A stretch of DNA of 64,000 bases from Knufia peltigerae (GCA_030247855.1 JAPDRN010000124.1:31590-95589), one strand, 5' to 3'; numbered from the stretch's first letter, positions 10,377 to 19,190 are shown. The notes: generated by a model not told the origin, from the sequence alone. Numbers and translations are program-made.

Positions 10377-13300
10377 CTAAGAGTCATCAATCAATCTCTT
10401 CTCCTGCCATGCCTTTTTCGCTCCTGCGTACAGGGCATCAAAATCTCCAGAAGTCTCACACATCGACCTGAACATTCCACCTTCCCTGTTGATAAGCTCC
10501 CATGGGGACGCATACTCTTTTACCTCGCCCTTATCAAGCACCAGGGCTCGATCATAATCAACAATTGTCGCCAGGCGATGTGCAATGGTGAGAATGGTGT
10601 TGTTCTTCAGCTCACGCAAAGTGTCTTGGATCTTAGAGTCCGTAGCATAGTCAATCGATGCTGTGGCTTCATCCATTACCAAAACCTTCGGTGCTTTTAG
10701 CAATGCTCGGGCAAGACACAACAGCTGTCGCTGTCCTTGTGAGAGATTGGAACCCGATTCTGCAACAGGGGACGACAAATCTCGGAAGACGTTCTTGTTA
10801 TCCTTGGAATTGGTCGCATATTGTGTCAAGGTCGACCCCGAGCTGATTGTCCCATTTCCGGATATGGACGCATGACTCTCTGCAGGGATGGAACTGTCTC
10901 GAAGTGTAGGGGACCTGCTCGACACCAGATTTGGCGTCTCGGAGCCAGAACGTTGCGAGCCATCCGTTGGTCCGGTGATGAGTTGAACTCGCCGCAGTGC
11001 AGTGAAGATTTCCTCGTCTGTGAAGAGCTCGAATGGATCTAAATTGCTCCTCAATGTACCGCTGAAAAGGGTCGGATCTTGAGGAACAATTGTAATGGCT
11101 TCACGCAAATCTTGAAGGCCAATGAGACCGATATCAACATCGTCGATAAGAATCTTCCCTTCCTCAGCTTCCAGCCCACGGAAGAGCGCCAGAGCGAGCG
11201 AACTTTTGCCAGCACCAGTTCTTCCCACAATACCAACCTTTTGTCCGGGCTCGATGCGAAATGTAAGTTTTTTGAGCACAGGATCGAGGTCAGGCCTGTA
11301 CCTCGTGGTGTACCCAACAAACTCCACACCTCCATGGCTTGGCCAATTTGAAGCTGGTTGTGTCTCCGGAATGCTCGCTGGTGCCTCTTGATCAACATCA
11401 ATGTATTCCTGGAGTCGCTCAACCGCATTCATATTTTGTTCGTTTGAAGCATAGAGTCGCACCAACCATAGCACGTTCTGGGTGAATGTAATGGCATACG
11501 AAAGTGCCAGACCAGCAGCTCCGGGGTCAATCTTGCCAGCGTTGAGAACGACAAACATAGCTGAAAAGCAGGAAACCAAAGCCCCAGCAATGTCGATTCT
11601 GAATGCTAACCATCGATTGGTGGCCCACAAATAGATGAACGGCCTATTGTGAGTGTTGACTCGGAGGTGACTCTCATTGATGAAACGCGACTCATCCCCG
11701 TAAGCCCGAATTGTAACAACACCAGACAAAGTCTCTCCGAAATGTTGGAATAGAGGGCTTCGTTGAATGGCTTCTATGCGCTTGAGGTCGCGTGACGATC
11801 GAATATAGAACAGACCAGTCAAAACATACATAATGGTGATGAAGAAGCCAGGAATGAGGAAGCCCGGAGTGATTGCTGAGATAAGCACCACAATGGTCAA
11901 GACAGAAGCAGCACTGTGAAGCATGCCTATCGCAACAGGCGCGACTTCTTGGTCCAATGCCTGGATGTCCTTGGAGAATCGATTGGTGAGTTGGCCCAAA
12001 GGCGTCGAATCAAAAAATCTGAACTTGGCGCGTAGAATGCTTGTCAATAGCTTCTCATGCAGCTGCCAGGAAGCGCGTCTCGAGCCCCAGAAGAGGATTA
12101 ACTCCCTTGCAAAGCAGATGAAGACGTAGACAGCACCGATTACAGCGTAGATACCTAGATAGTACCACGCATCGACGTGGTAGAGCGATTCAACCAGTAG
12201 CGTGCCTGCATTGGCCAGAGTCTGCGGAAGCTGGAAAAATCCACCACCCAACTTTGGAGATACCACTGCTGTTTGATGTATGCCTTGAACGACTGCATGG
12301 GCGCCATCGGTCTGGCGCAGGTGGTAAGCATTCGCCCACTGCCGGATCCAGAGATTGGTAGCAACAGAGCCTAACTGAGTTGCAATGAAGCCCCAGGCAG
12401 CAAAAATCCAGTAGTACCAAGGGCCCATAGCCTGCAGATACATCTTGACAGTCGACCACTTGACACTTCCAGTTGCTTTGGCCTCTAGACGAGAATCGAC
12501 AAATTCCTTTTCTGCCTTTCTGAGTTTGGCTTTGATCCTGGCGGTATCTCTCATGCGTGATCCTGGGCCAACATGGCCGTTACCTCCGGACAATTTCGAA
12601 GTCTCTTCCTCGAGATTGGAAGAGACTCTTGAAGGGCCCTGAGAAGCTGCTCTTGATACAGGGCGGGATTTCAGCAATTCTTCACCGAGTGCGCCACAGT
12701 CTGCGACTTCTTCCGGCGTTCCTTGGGCGGTAACTTTGCCGTTGTCTAGTACAACAACATGACTAGCCAGGGGAATTGTCAAGGAAACATTGTGCGAAAC
12801 CAAAATGCAGGTCCGGTTCGTCATCAGGGTGCCAGTCAAAGCCTCCTCGAAGATGTGTTTCGCCGTATGCGCATCCACCGCGCTGAGACAGTCATCCAGC
12901 AGGAGATGTTTAGAATTCGAGTAGATGGCCCTTGCGAGGGATATTCTCTGTTTTTGACCGCCAGAGAGGGTAATTCCCTTTTCGCCAACCAGAGTCATGT
13001 CACCAGCGTCGAGTATCTCCAAGTCGCGCTCAAGAGCACAAATAGAAATGACCTCGTGATAACGGTCTTCGTCATAGGGACTCGCGAAAAGAATGTTGTC
13101 CTTGATGGTGGCATTCACAAGCCATGCTTGCTGTGCGCAGTAGGCCACGCTCTCAGTCAGACCTGTGTAGGGGTCTGGTCGCAGATCTTGTCGCACAGAA
13201 CCTCCTGGGATATGAACTTGTCCGTTAAGTAGCTGCATTTCACCAAGCAGTGCCATGAGTAAAGATGTCTTCCCTGAACCAGTTGGGCCAGCGATCACGC

Positions 13301-15485
13301 TGAGTTGACCCAGAGGAAAGTCCACATCCATGTTGATCAAACGGAAAGCATCGGCAGCATCACTCTCAGAAATGCCCCATGTTAACGTTGCATTGTCAAG
13401 GGCGATTCGAGTGGTTGGCATACTTCTTCTCCTGCTCTGTCGCAATTGTACATACTTTTCAGTTTCCTCTTCGTCCAGAAACTTTTCAACACGGTCTACC
13501 GAGACCTTTGATTCCTGCACATGGGCCACCATGTCTGCAAGCTGGTCCAAGGGTATTCGCAGCAGAGAGAACATTGACAGGGCCGGGAAGGCGACAGATG
13601 GGACAAGAGGTCGCTTTTCAATCTTAGTGTAAATGAGGAAAGACGTGAATGTGATCAAGATGGGTACTCCACTCCAGATAGTAGCTGCACTGGCCCACAG
13701 CACATACTTCCGCCACAAGGCAGATAGTTCAATGTGTCTCTTCTCGTTGACATTGTTCTGAAAGCGCTGTTCCCATGCAAAATACTTGATGATCCTGATA
13801 TTTTGCAAGACTTCATTTGTGACATGGATCCGACCATCTGTGGCAGTCATAATCCTTTTCTGCGCAGCTTGGAATGATTTGGCAATGAAGAGATTCAATG
13901 GCAAGATAAATATCATCATGACGATGCCTGCAAAAGAGCTGTAGCCCAAAACCTTGTACAACAATGCAACGGCCATGACAAGTTGGACCGGAACTGCGGC
14001 CCACAAGAAGTGTAGGTAGGCACAGATTTCGGCCACTTTGAAGGAATCGATCGACATGAGATTGATAATCGTGCCATTATTGGTCTGAGTATTACCAGCC
14101 TTTGATGGCGTCGCTTCAGGTTCAGGGCTCTTCCGAAGGCGTAGGCCTTTGCTTTTCAGCATTGATTTGAACCTGAGAGAAAGAGACGCTTTGGATTTGG
14201 GCGGAATCTTCTCTTGTTCGGAGTCTGTACCTGCTGCTGCCTTTCTTCTGAGCGTTTTTGAATAGATCTCACCGACTATGATGGCGCGGAGTCGAATACA
14301 GATCTTCCTGCCGATCCACAATGCTTGACCATCACTAACGGCCTGCACTGCTCCAGTAGCGAAAAGGAGCACAACGTACAGCCATGCGGCACTTCGTGGG
14401 ATTCTATCGGTATTCTCCAGATATTCCAGAATGGCTTTGAGAAGGAGGGTGGGTAGGAACATGAAAATGCTGGCCAACATGCACCATGCGCCCTGAATGA
14501 GTAAATCCTTCTTGAAGTGCAACAAGAGCCGGACAGCGAGTGAATGCGCTTGCGCAATTTGTCGAAATTGGGCGAGAACAGTCTCAGCCTTATCGGCCAA
14601 AGAAACATTCCATACGTCTGCGAGATCGAGAGGCTTCTTGTAACCTTTCCACACTATCGGATCGACCCAGGAAAATGTCACTAGGGAGAGCACGCTAGCC
14701 AAAGGTTCTCGGGACGGTTCAATATCGCCTTCATACTCGAGCAAAACACCCTTGTTTCCCTTTCGTGAACAAAGTGCAATGACCACCAGCACACTCGTGA
14801 TGCTGAATGAGACGATCGTCATGCTTTGCATTAGTCGGTCGACGGGGTGAAGAAGTGCCGAGCGGAACACCCAAACTGTGTTGAGCCATTGTGTAAGGTA
14901 TAGTGCTGCACTGTGGCTCCATAAGCTCTTGACTGGCGATTCCCAAATCGTGGTCGAAGCCAGGAGGCGAGTTCCAGCGAGGACTGCAAGGTAGACAGAG
15001 GCAACGGTTTCGGCGACGGCAGCGTGCTTTCGACGGTTCGATGAGTCGAAGATGGTGACAATGTTGACCACCAGCTGAGTCAATACCAGTAAGAATTCCA
15101 CTGTAACTAGCAAGACCTCCCCGGTCGGCCTATCAACGTCCTTGATGGACATAGCACCACGACTATGCGTCTTCTGAAGTGTGAGCCTTGCCAGCGAATC
15201 TTCATCCTCCTCTTCCTCTGTCGAGACTTCATCGTCATCGACATTGATCAGGATGTTATGGAACGCTTTCCGGCGTTGGGCTTTCAGTCTCTGGCGACCT
15301 ATTTGAAGGAGTAACAACAGGACGGATAGTGCACATGCTAACAGTGGAAAGAGGGTCTGGAGGTAGCTGTTTGATTCTGGGTTAGTAAAGCCGGCTCTCA
15401 TCAATGAATTTAGGACGTACTCTGCCTGGAAGCATGGTGTCAAGTCATCGACGCGCCAGATTGGTGGTTTGCACTGTGCAAACAT
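10377..15485 (-). CDS. ABCC-subfamily (MRP-type) ABC transporter
   Basis: One uninterrupted 1702-residue frame. The layout is a hydrophobic N-terminal segment (TMD0-like, about 35-230), TMD1, NBD1, TMD2 and NBD2. NBD1 has Walker A GPTGSGKTS near residue 735 and signature LSGGQKQ. Its Walker B ends in LLLDDCLSAVD, with Asp where the catalytic Glu would be, the usual degenerate site of ABCC proteins. NBD2 has Walker A GRTGAGKSS near 1425, a signature written LSQGQRQ, and a canonical LVMDEATASID. A linker of charged residues separates NBD1 from TMD2, and NBD2 carries a Ser/Thr-rich insertion (about 1510-1570) before its signature. Family members export glutathione conjugates, bile acids or drugs at vacuolar or plasma membranes. 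The closest yeast types are Ybt1/Vmr1-like, but the substrate is not readable here. Confidence 0.93.
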   Translation of the reverse strand: MFAQCKPPIWRVDDLTPCFQAEYVLNSLMRAGFTNPESNSYLQTLFPLLACALSVLLLLLQIGRQRLKAQRRKAFHNILINVDDDEVSTEEEEDEDSLARLTLQKTHSRGAMSIKDVDRPTGEVLLVTVEFLLVLTQLVVNIVTIFDSSNRRKHAAVAETVASVYLAVLAGTRLLASTTIWESPVKSLWSHSAALYLTQWLNTVWVFRSALLHPVDRLMQSMTIVSFSITSVLVVIALCSRKGNKGVLLEYEGDIEPSREPLASVLSLVTFSWVDPIVWKGYKKPLDLADVWNVSLADKAETVLAQFRQIAQAHSLAVRLLLHFKKDLLIQGAWCMLASIFMFLPTLLLKAILEYLENTDRIPRSAAWLYVVLLFATGAVQAVSDGQALWIGRKICIRLRAIIVGEIYSKTLRRKAAAGTDSEQEKIPPKSKASLSLRFKSMLKSKGLRLRKSPEPEATPSKAGNTQTNNGTIINLMSIDSFKVAEICAYLHFLWAAVPVQLVMAVALLYKVLGYSSFAGIVMMIFILPLNLFIAKSFQAAQKRIMTATDGRIHVTNEVLQNIRIIKYFAWEQRFQNNVNEKRHIELSALWRKYVLWASAATIWSGVPILITFTSFLIYTKIEKRPLVPSVAFPALSMFSLLRIPLDQLADMVAHVQESKVSVDRVEKFLDEEETEKYVQLRQSRRRSMPTTRIALDNATLTWGISESDAADAFRLINMDVDFPLGQLSVIAGPTGSGKTSLLMALLGEMQLLNGQVHIPGGSVRQDLRPDPYTGLTESVAYCAQQAWLVNATIKDNILFASPYDEDRYHEVISICALERDLEILDAGDMTLVGEKGITLSGGQKQRISLARAIYSNSKHLLLDDCLSAVDAHTAKHIFEEALTGTLMTNRTCILVSHNVSLTIPLASHVVVLDNGKVTAQGTPEEVADCGALGEELLKSRPVSRAASQGPSRVSSNLEEETSKLSGGNGHVGPGSRMRDTARIKAKLRKAEKEFVDSRLEAKATGSVKWSTVKMYLQAMGPWYYWIFAAWGFIATQLGSVATNLWIRQWANAYHLRQTDGAHAVVQGIHQTAVVSPKLGGGFFQLPQTLANAGTLLVESLYHVDAWYYLGIYAVIGAVYVFICFARELILFWGSRRASWQLHEKLLTSILRAKFRFFDSTPLGQLTNRFSKDIQALDQEVAPVAIGMLHSAASVLTIVVLISAITPGFLIPGFFITIMYVLTGLFYIRSSRDLKRIEAIQRSPLFQHFGETLSGVVTIRAYGDESRFINESHLRVNTHNRPFIYLWATNRWLAFRIDIAGALVSCFSAMFVVLNAGKIDPGAAGLALSYAITFTQNVLWLVRLYASNEQNMNAVERLQEYIDVDQEAPASIPETQPASNWPSHGGVEFVGYTTRYRPDLDPVLKKLTFRIEPGQKVGIVGRTGAGKSSLALALFRGLEAEEGKILIDDVDIGLIGLQDLREAITIVPQDPTLFSGTLRSNLDPFELFTDEEIFTALRRVQLITGPTDGSQRSGSETPNLVSSRSPTLRDSSIPAESHASISGNGTISSGSTLTQYATNSKDNKNVFRDLSSPVAESGSNLSQGQRQLLCLARALLKAPKVLVMDEATASIDYATDSKIQDTLRELKNNTILTIAHRLATIVDYDRALVLDKGEVKEYASPWELINREGGMFRSMCETSGDFDALYAGAKKAWQEKRLIDDS

Positions 15486-16832
15486 GTTTCATTAAATTTC
15501 TTCGTATGTATGTCCAAGAACGTCCACCGCTGCTTCACCTGGGTGCGGGGAAATCGGCGAGCATGTCGAGCGCAGGCAATAGAAGGTACAGATCGAGTAA
15601 TATACAAGCTCGGGATGTGCTGAGGATGAAATATTGGTATAGTATGAACAATGTAGAATGTACAGACGGCAACTGAGATGATCTTCTCAAGAGGCGGGAA
15701 GAAAAAATCCGGGGCAAGCGCTATGGCACTGGCGGTGGGAATCGCAGGCCGTGTGGTCTTTGCTGTCTTTGACAACCACAACAACTCGACTTGTAGCCAA
15801 GTCAGTCGTGATAAGCGAATGCAAGCCTTGATTACACGGTATTAAGGTACCTACGAGTGGTTGTACCTGGCTGTCCGTCCCTCAGTCCTCTGTCAAACTG
15901 AGTTAACCGACATTGACGCACAACGCCACTTTCGGATCATGCCTTCTATCATGACGCTGAGTCTAGACTGTATACGAACAGCCATACAAAAGCATCTTGT
16001 GTCCGTGGAACGGCCGAGCAGCTGACAATATTAGGAGAGCGAGGCACGGATATGGAGACCTATTTAGGCGAACCCAGTGACGGCATGAGGGGCCTCTTAG
16101 GCGGCGACACGCCCGGAAGCAAAGGCCAAACAGGGGTGGATTGGGGGCGTTGGGGTGCGTGCTTTAGGCGGGTCATGACACACTGACCGAGGCAAAAAGC
16201 CAATAATTCGTTATTCTCTCATTAATAAAGCCTCAATGTGATGCACCAGGAATTCTCCGTACTCGAAGCGGATGGCGATATCGAAGTCATAGTCGTATTA
16301 CGGGTCCTCCGTACTATAACTATCTAGACCTATTTACTACGACGTGTCCCTGCGCTCACTGCGTATCTTCATATCCATCCGTACTCAGACTTTCAACCTT
16401 CATCTTTCCCCTTCGTTGTCCTACCTTGCATACGTCAAATCTGTCTGTGACATTTTACAAGCAGTGCTTACTCTTCCTACTCTCCCTTCAACCCCCTAGG
16501 TTTACGACCCACGTTGACTGTCGCTGTCACCTCCTGATTGATTCAACTACCTGACGTCTACTGAAGGGCCGATCTCTCGAGTCAGTTGCGACCTTTTACC
16601 TTTGAACAATGTACCTGCGGTGACAAAGTACTGCCTACCAAGTGACGACGCTGAAAGAAGTGCTCCGTATTCAAGCTCTATCTGTGTTCAATAACAACAC
16701 CCAAACGACATACGCATTCACCTGCTTGCCACTCTACAGCTGAACTCCGACATCTACTTAATCCCTCGTTCCAAACATCCTGGCTTACATTTTACTCCGC
16801 CGCTCTCATACACCCTCTGAACAAATCCAAAC
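15486..16832. other. Divergent promoter of the ABC transporter and CDC34-like genes
   Basis: 1.35 kb without a supported gene. It holds two CTCCGTACT motifs (16255-16263 and near 16307-16315). The stretch before 16833 is C/T-rich, a typical fungal leader. Confidence 0.5.
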
Positions 16833-17699
16833 ATGTCGTCCCAGGCTGTACTCCTAAAGGAGTACAAGGCTTTACAAAAAGAAAAATGGGTGCAGATCGA
16901 TGTAAGTCAAGCCATCACAGGCCAGAAGACCCCAACGCTCATGTGGAACAGATTGATGAAGACAACATGCTACATTGGAATCTAGCTCTGATGGTCGTCA
17001 ATCCCGACTCTCTGTATTATGGTGGTTATTTCAAGGCTCAGATGAACTTTCCTAAGGAATATCCCTACAAGCCTCCGGGTCAGTAAAAAGATCCTCGCGG
17101 ATCCAGTCGGATTGTACTGACATTGCGTAGATTTCCGCTTCACGAAGCCACTCTGGCACCCGAACATCTATGTTGACGGTCGCCTTTGCATCTCGATCCT
17201 TCATGCACCGGGTGACGACGCCATGTCTGGTGAGACCGCCGGTGAACGTTGGTCGCCTGCCCAGAGAGTCGAGTCGGTCCTCATTTCCATCTTATCACTT
17301 CTCGATGACGCCGAGATTTCTTCCCCTGCCAATGTCGACGCAAGCGTCATGTTCAGAGACGACAAGGAGGCGTTCAAGGCCAAAGTGACGCAGGACGTCG
17401 AGGCTTCAAAAAAGGACATTCCCGAAGGATTCGTCATGCCAACACATGAGTCGACCAAGCCAGTGATTGACAAGGTGGATGATGACTTCTGGCAAGACAG
17501 CGACGTTGAAGATGTCGACTTTGACGATTTCGACGATTTCGATGACGATGCCGCCAACGGGAGTGAATCAGATCAAGAATTGAACAATGACTCTGAAGAT
17601 GAAGAGACGTATGATGAGGACGACGAGGACACTGAGTATGCCAAGGGGAAACGTCGAGAAGATCGACTAGATTCCGACATGACCGAGCCAGATGTTTGA
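16833..17699 (+). CDS. CDC34: Cdc34-type ubiquitin-conjugating enzyme E2
   Basis: Exons 16833-16901, 16952-17078 and 17131-17699 give 254 residues. The UBC fold is complete: LLKEYKALQKEKW helix 1, YPYKPPDFRF, the HPN motif in LWHPNIYVDG and the catalytic Cys in GRLCISIL (about residue 85). Directly after it is the acidic-loop insertion HAPGDDAMSGETAGERWSP, diagnostic of the Cdc34/Ubc7/UBE2R group. The acidic C-terminal tail (DVDFDDFDDFDDD..., ESDQELNNDSEDEE) is the Cdc34 feature that docks on the SCF cullin. It would charge SCF ligases for K48 chain synthesis in cell-cycle control. The first intron could use another AG within it, but only the acceptor at 16951 keeps the frame. Confidence 0.93.
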
Positions 17700-18357
17700 C
17701 TGTGTCGCGTCGACAAATCCAGTTCACCACTTGATCAAGGTTATTGAGACGTCCGTTGGGGTACTGGCAAGAAAGTTCAACATCTTTCTTTGTACTCACA
17801 CTCCGGGACCTCTTTCGACATTGATTTTCTTCATTTGATATTGAGTTGCAGTTTCTCTCGGTTCAGCAAGGCGTCGGTGGGTTCCGAGAATCATTCGGCG
17901 TAAAAAGGGTTATGGCGTACAAACTATTAGACATGGGAATTCGGGTTATGGAATGATGTTACTCGGTCTCTTTTCTTTTGCTTTTCTGCATGATATCCAC
18001 AGAAATCTTCTCTGAGAGCTATGGCATGAGGCTTTTATCCAGAATGAATTCACATTAACACTATCAAGTGAGACTAGCTATTTTCTTTTTGGTTCAACAC
18101 ACCGCCTGAGTTGTTGGGTGTTTGTATATTGAAATCTAGAGAGGAGAGATCATGAGGCTATCTCAGACACCCCTGGAACTACCTGAGGTAGGTAGGTTAG
18201 GGCATGCTAAGAAGCATTACAACTGTACCGGTCTAATTTCCTAGGCTACTGAAGGGTGAAGGTTTTGACGAGGCTCAGGCTCCTATTCTCCCTTTGTTTT
18301 CTTAACCCGTATCCTCTTTTGTACCTCATTTCACTTACTCTGCAGAGTATGTGTACA

Positions 18358-18401
18358 TGCATACATACATACATACATACATATATATATATATTATATA
18401 T
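18358..18401. repeat. (CATA)n/(TA)n microsatellite
   Basis: About five CATA units run into an uninterrupted TA tract and then ATTATATATA. It is a simple-sequence repeat. Confidence 0.9.
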
Positions 18402-18905
18402 ACCCCGAACTATACTTGATCCCTTACCATCTTCGTTCATGAAAGGGAGCGAGGCCGCTTTACTCTGGCACGTGACGGAGCGTCGAGGAGGCCCAGCCGA
18501 CCATGGGAGAGCGTCGAGGGAGCTACATTCGCAGAAGCCAGTTCGAGCTCATGGAGGGCCAGATCAGGTCCCCAAGCAATCGGCTATACCTGCCTCTCAA
18601 CTAGGCCATCTGTTTTGGACTGAAAAGTTGTTGCAAGGAAATCCGACTTCGGTTTGGGCGGTCCTGTGCTTCGGGTAACTCTGATCGCGGGCTGGGCACC
18701 GCCTGAATTCCCCCCCTGCCGCATCATGCACCCAATCCTCGATTCTCCCTTTTCGGCTCCATCACAGTTGCTGACTACAACTCGGCGAAAAGGCAGAAGA
18801 GTGCGGGGGTGTGCACAGTCTAGTGGGTGCCTAACTTATCCGATCGACCCCCCAGCCCCACCTATCACGAGAAGACCACGAAAATCTCAGAATAAGAATT
18901 GAACA

Positions 18906-18919
18906 GCTGAAATTTCAGC
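18906..18919. repeat. 14-bp palindrome upstream of the tRNA gene
   Basis: GCTGAAATTTCAGC is perfectly self-complementary and ends 11 bp before the first tRNA base. It might bind a dimeric factor or mark an upstream Pol III element. Chance is not excluded. Confidence 0.4.
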
Positions 18920-18937
18920 AACAACGAACCGCGACTA

Positions 18938-18950
18938 TAGCTCAGGTTGG
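18938..18950 (+). promoter_or_regulatory. Pol III A box, completed by the first bases of insertion A
   Basis: TAGCTCAGGTTGG fits the A-box pattern (TRGYNNA...GG). Its first 8 bases are tRNA exon and the last 5 (GTTGG) belong to insertion A. The unspliced DNA therefore still presents an A box although the true D loop is interrupted. Confidence 0.6.
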
Positions 18951-19000
18951 TCCATCCCACTCCTCTTCTGTGCGATAAGGGTTGCTAACTGTGGTTTCAG
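18946..19000 (+). other. Intervening sequence A (55 nt) in tRNA-Phe, D loop 15/16
   Basis: It starts GTTGGT, carries TGCTAAC with the CTAAC branch at 18985-18989, and ends TTTCAG. The branch A (18988) lies 12 nt before the terminal G. TCAG occurs both directly before the insertion and at its end. The 5' splice site is weaker than GTAAGT but copies the D-loop GG of a tRNA, so it may be held by the Pol III A box. Confidence 0.75.
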
Positions 19001-19008
19001 CTGGGAGA

Positions 19009-19058
19009 GTAAGGCAACCACACCGCAATGTCGCTCAAATACTAATCCTAGTCCCTAG
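19009..19058 (+). other. Intervening sequence B (50 nt) in tRNA-Phe, D stem 23/24
   Basis: 5' GTAAGG, branch TACTAAT (CTAAT 19042-19046), 3' CCCTAG. The branch A is 13 nt before the terminal G. A nearer AG at 19050-19051 is only 6 nt from the branch A, too close for normal use, and using it would not restore the tRNA. Confidence 0.78.
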
Positions 19059-19063
19059 GCGTC

Positions 19064-19115
19064 GTAAGTTTCTCCCCTCCTTAGGGAAGAGTTCCCTGCT
19101 AATACATACTCTCAG
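19064..19115 (+). other. Intervening sequence C (52 nt) in tRNA-Phe, anticodon stem 28/29
   Basis: 5' GTAAGT (perfect consensus), branch TGCTAATAC (CTAAT 19099-19103), 3' CTCAG. The branch A is 13 nt before the terminal G. Length and signals match introns of the neighbouring protein genes, for instance the last intron of the DUF8035-type gene at 57405-57459. Confidence 0.8.
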
Positions 19116-19124
19116 AGACTGAAG

Positions 19125-19143
19125 TTAGACTTCAGTTCAGTTT
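19125..19143 (+). other. Canonical tRNA intron (19 nt) at position 37/38
   Basis: It sits one base 3' of the anticodon, the standard place for eukaryotic tRNA introns removed by the SEN endonuclease. CTTCAG in the intron complements CTGAAG of the anticodon loop, giving the usual A-I helix. Confidence 0.88.
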
Positions 19144-19158
19144 ATCTGAAGGTCCTGT

Positions 19159-19167
19159 GTTCGATCC
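19159..19167 (+). promoter_or_regulatory. Pol III B box
   Basis: GTTCGATCC, the T-loop core of the tRNA, is intact in the last exon. It lies about 220 bp from the A box, far longer than the usual 30-60 bp. Confidence 0.75.
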
Positions 19168-19182
19168 ACAGTGGTCGCAGTC

Positions 19183-19190
19183 TTTTTTTT
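19183..19190 (+). terminator. Pol III terminator (T8)
   Basis: Eight consecutive T begin 4 nt after the tRNA 3' end. There is no run of four T anywhere between 18931 and 19179, so a Pol III transcript could reach it. Confidence 0.8.

Larger units (their letters stand above)
17700..18930. other. Intergenic region with a TA/CATA microsatellite
   Basis: 1.2 kb between the E2 gene and the tRNA-Phe gene. A (CATA)n run passing into (TA)n occupies about 18358-18401. No protein gene is supported; the 18256-18678 frame is built partly from the microsatellite. A 14-bp perfect palindrome (GCTGAAATTTCAGC, 18906-18919) sits 11 bp before the tRNA 5' end. Confidence 0.55.
18931..19179 (+). tRNA. tRNA-Phe(GAA) in five exons: canonical intron plus three GT-AG insertions
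   Basis: Exons: 18931-18945 (nt 1-15), 19001-19008 (16-23), 19059-19063 (24-28), 19116-19124 (29-37) and 19144-19179 (38-73). Joined, they give exactly 73 nt closely matching yeast tRNA-Phe. Acceptor GCGACTA/TGGTCGC is 7/7 with one T-G wobble. D stem GCTC/GAGC is 4/4. The anticodon stem TCAGA/TCTGA is 5/5 around loop CTGAAGA with anticodon GAA at 19121-19123. T stem CTGTG/CACAG is 5/5 around TTCGATC. The discriminator is A73 and CCA is not encoded. The 19-nt intron at 19125-19143 is the normal 37/38 intron and contains CTTCAG, which pairs with the anticodon region. The other three intervening sequences carry spliceosomal signals and interrupt the D loop, the D stem and the anticodon stem. Without removing all of them no tRNA forms, so the perfect stems argue for a functional gene. 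A T8 tract follows. Splicing itself is inferred. Confidence 0.85.

Noticed and set aside
18256..18678. 140-codon open frame
   Set aside because: Its middle is the translated CATA/TA microsatellite.
18931..19179. Reading the tRNA insertions as archaeal-style bulge-helix-bulge introns
   Set aside because: I could not find the paired 4-bp helix and 3-nt bulges at the boundaries, whereas all three have GT, branch and AG signals. A folding calculation would be needed to exclude it fully.
18931..19179. tRNA pseudogene
   Set aside because: Every stem and the anticodon loop are perfect after removal, the T8 terminator and B box are intact and no internal T4 exists. Decay would be expected to leave mismatches.
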